The notes beneath the pieces are model-generated. The model ran no database searches and was not told the origin of the DNA. It saw only the letters and a list, made by a program, of their open reading frames with translations. Positions 5,044-5,132 of a DNA stretch of 5,132 bases are shown here, piece after piece (the first letter of the stretch is position 1; each line of letters opens with the position of its first letter). The stretch is taken from NCBI GenBank assembly GCA_029562045.1, contig JAKQWJ010000123.1, forward strand, positions 1 through 5,132. Reading direction: 5' to 3'. This stretch comes from Spirochaetota bacterium (GTDB lineage Bacteria > Spirochaetota > Spirochaetia > DTKZ01). The position numbers were made by a program, and so were the translations under genes.

Positions 5044-5069
5044 TCCCGCCCGGAGAGCCGCCGGCGGGA
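5044..5069. terminator. GC-rich hairpin downstream of cutA
   Basis: TCCCGCC (5044-5050) pairs with GGCGGGA (5063-5069). CGG (5051-5053) and CCG (5058-5060) extend the stem, with a CC bulge and an AGAG loop. It has no T-tract. It lies between cutA and a possible convergent gene, a position suited to transcription ends. On the minus strand a separate GC stem near 5020-5034 is followed by AAATTTTTCG (5001-5010), another possible terminator for a minus-strand gene. Confidence 0.35.
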
Positions 5070-5095
5070 ATGTCCGGAAAGGCGCCCCTGGAGGC

Positions 5096-5132
5096 TTATC
5101 CCCGGGAGGCCGTCAGGGCCTCGTCCAGAGCC
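5096..5132 (-). CDS. Possible 3' end of a convergent minus-strand gene (truncated)
   Basis: On the minus strand the last 37 bases read ALDEALTASRG followed by TAA (5096-5098). The codons are G/C-ending like those of the real genes here, and the peptide looks like a normal C-terminus. Eleven residues are too few to identify a family. Position supports it: cutA ends at 4970 and the gap between holds hairpins. It may equally be chance. Confidence 0.3.
   Translation of the reverse strand, partial: ALDEALTASRG

Noticed and set aside
4982..5132. Open plus-strand frame after cutA starting MSKARLEKF and running off the window
   Set aside because: It has no ribosome binding site, passes through hairpins, becomes Pro/Arg/Gly-rich and uses rare codons. 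The minus-strand reading of the last 37 bases is more gene-like.

Overview
The window is GC-rich bacterial DNA with strong G/C preference at third codon positions. Genes are tightly packed, with Shine-Dalgarno sites of the GGAGG type and one GTG start. A sigma-54-type activator, a two-subunit NAD-linked dihydroorotate dehydrogenase (PyrD plus PyrK) and a Bax-inhibitor-1 protein together point to an anaerobic or fermentative bacterium. A GC-rich member of the Synergistota would fit, but that is a guess from gene content and cannot be proven here.

Layout: (1) 1-479, plus strand, the C-terminal part of a sigma-54-dependent transcriptional activator (end of AAA+ domain and Fis-type HTH). (2) 469-1218, plus strand, a short-chain dehydrogenase/reductase overlapping the regulator by 11 bases. 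(3) 1219-1371, a short gap with a perfect GC-rich inverted repeat. (4) 1372-2313 and 2303-3100, plus strand, pyrD and pyrK, also overlapping by 11 bases; their products should form the PyrDK complex that makes orotate and passes electrons to NAD+. (5) 3101-3268, a repeat-rich convergent gap in which a 29-base segment containing the last codons and stop of pyrK is present twice. (6) 3269-3970, minus strand, a seven-helix Bax inhibitor-1/YccA-like membrane protein. (7) 3971-4631, a 661-base non-coding region. It holds the likely promoter of the membrane-protein gene, a 63-base tandem repeat, an AT-rich dyad, and a structured plus-strand transcript unit ending in a strong intrinsic terminator. 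(8) 4632-4970, plus strand, cutA. (9) 5096-5132, minus strand, possibly the last codons of a convergent gene cut by the window end.

The protein genes look ordinary. The part that deserves attention is the cutA upstream region. A classic hairpin-plus-T7 terminator lies 50 bases before the cutA start, yet the nearest gene upstream is divergent, so no upstream protein gene needs it. Just 5' of it are a hairpin whose loop reads CCTCCTCC (complementary to Shine-Dalgarno sites) and a second stem. Just 3' of it a GC-rich hairpin covers the cutA ribosome binding site. This is either a small non-coding RNA or a cis-acting attenuator leader for cutA; the sequence alone does not decide between them. No defence system, transposon or CRISPR array was found.
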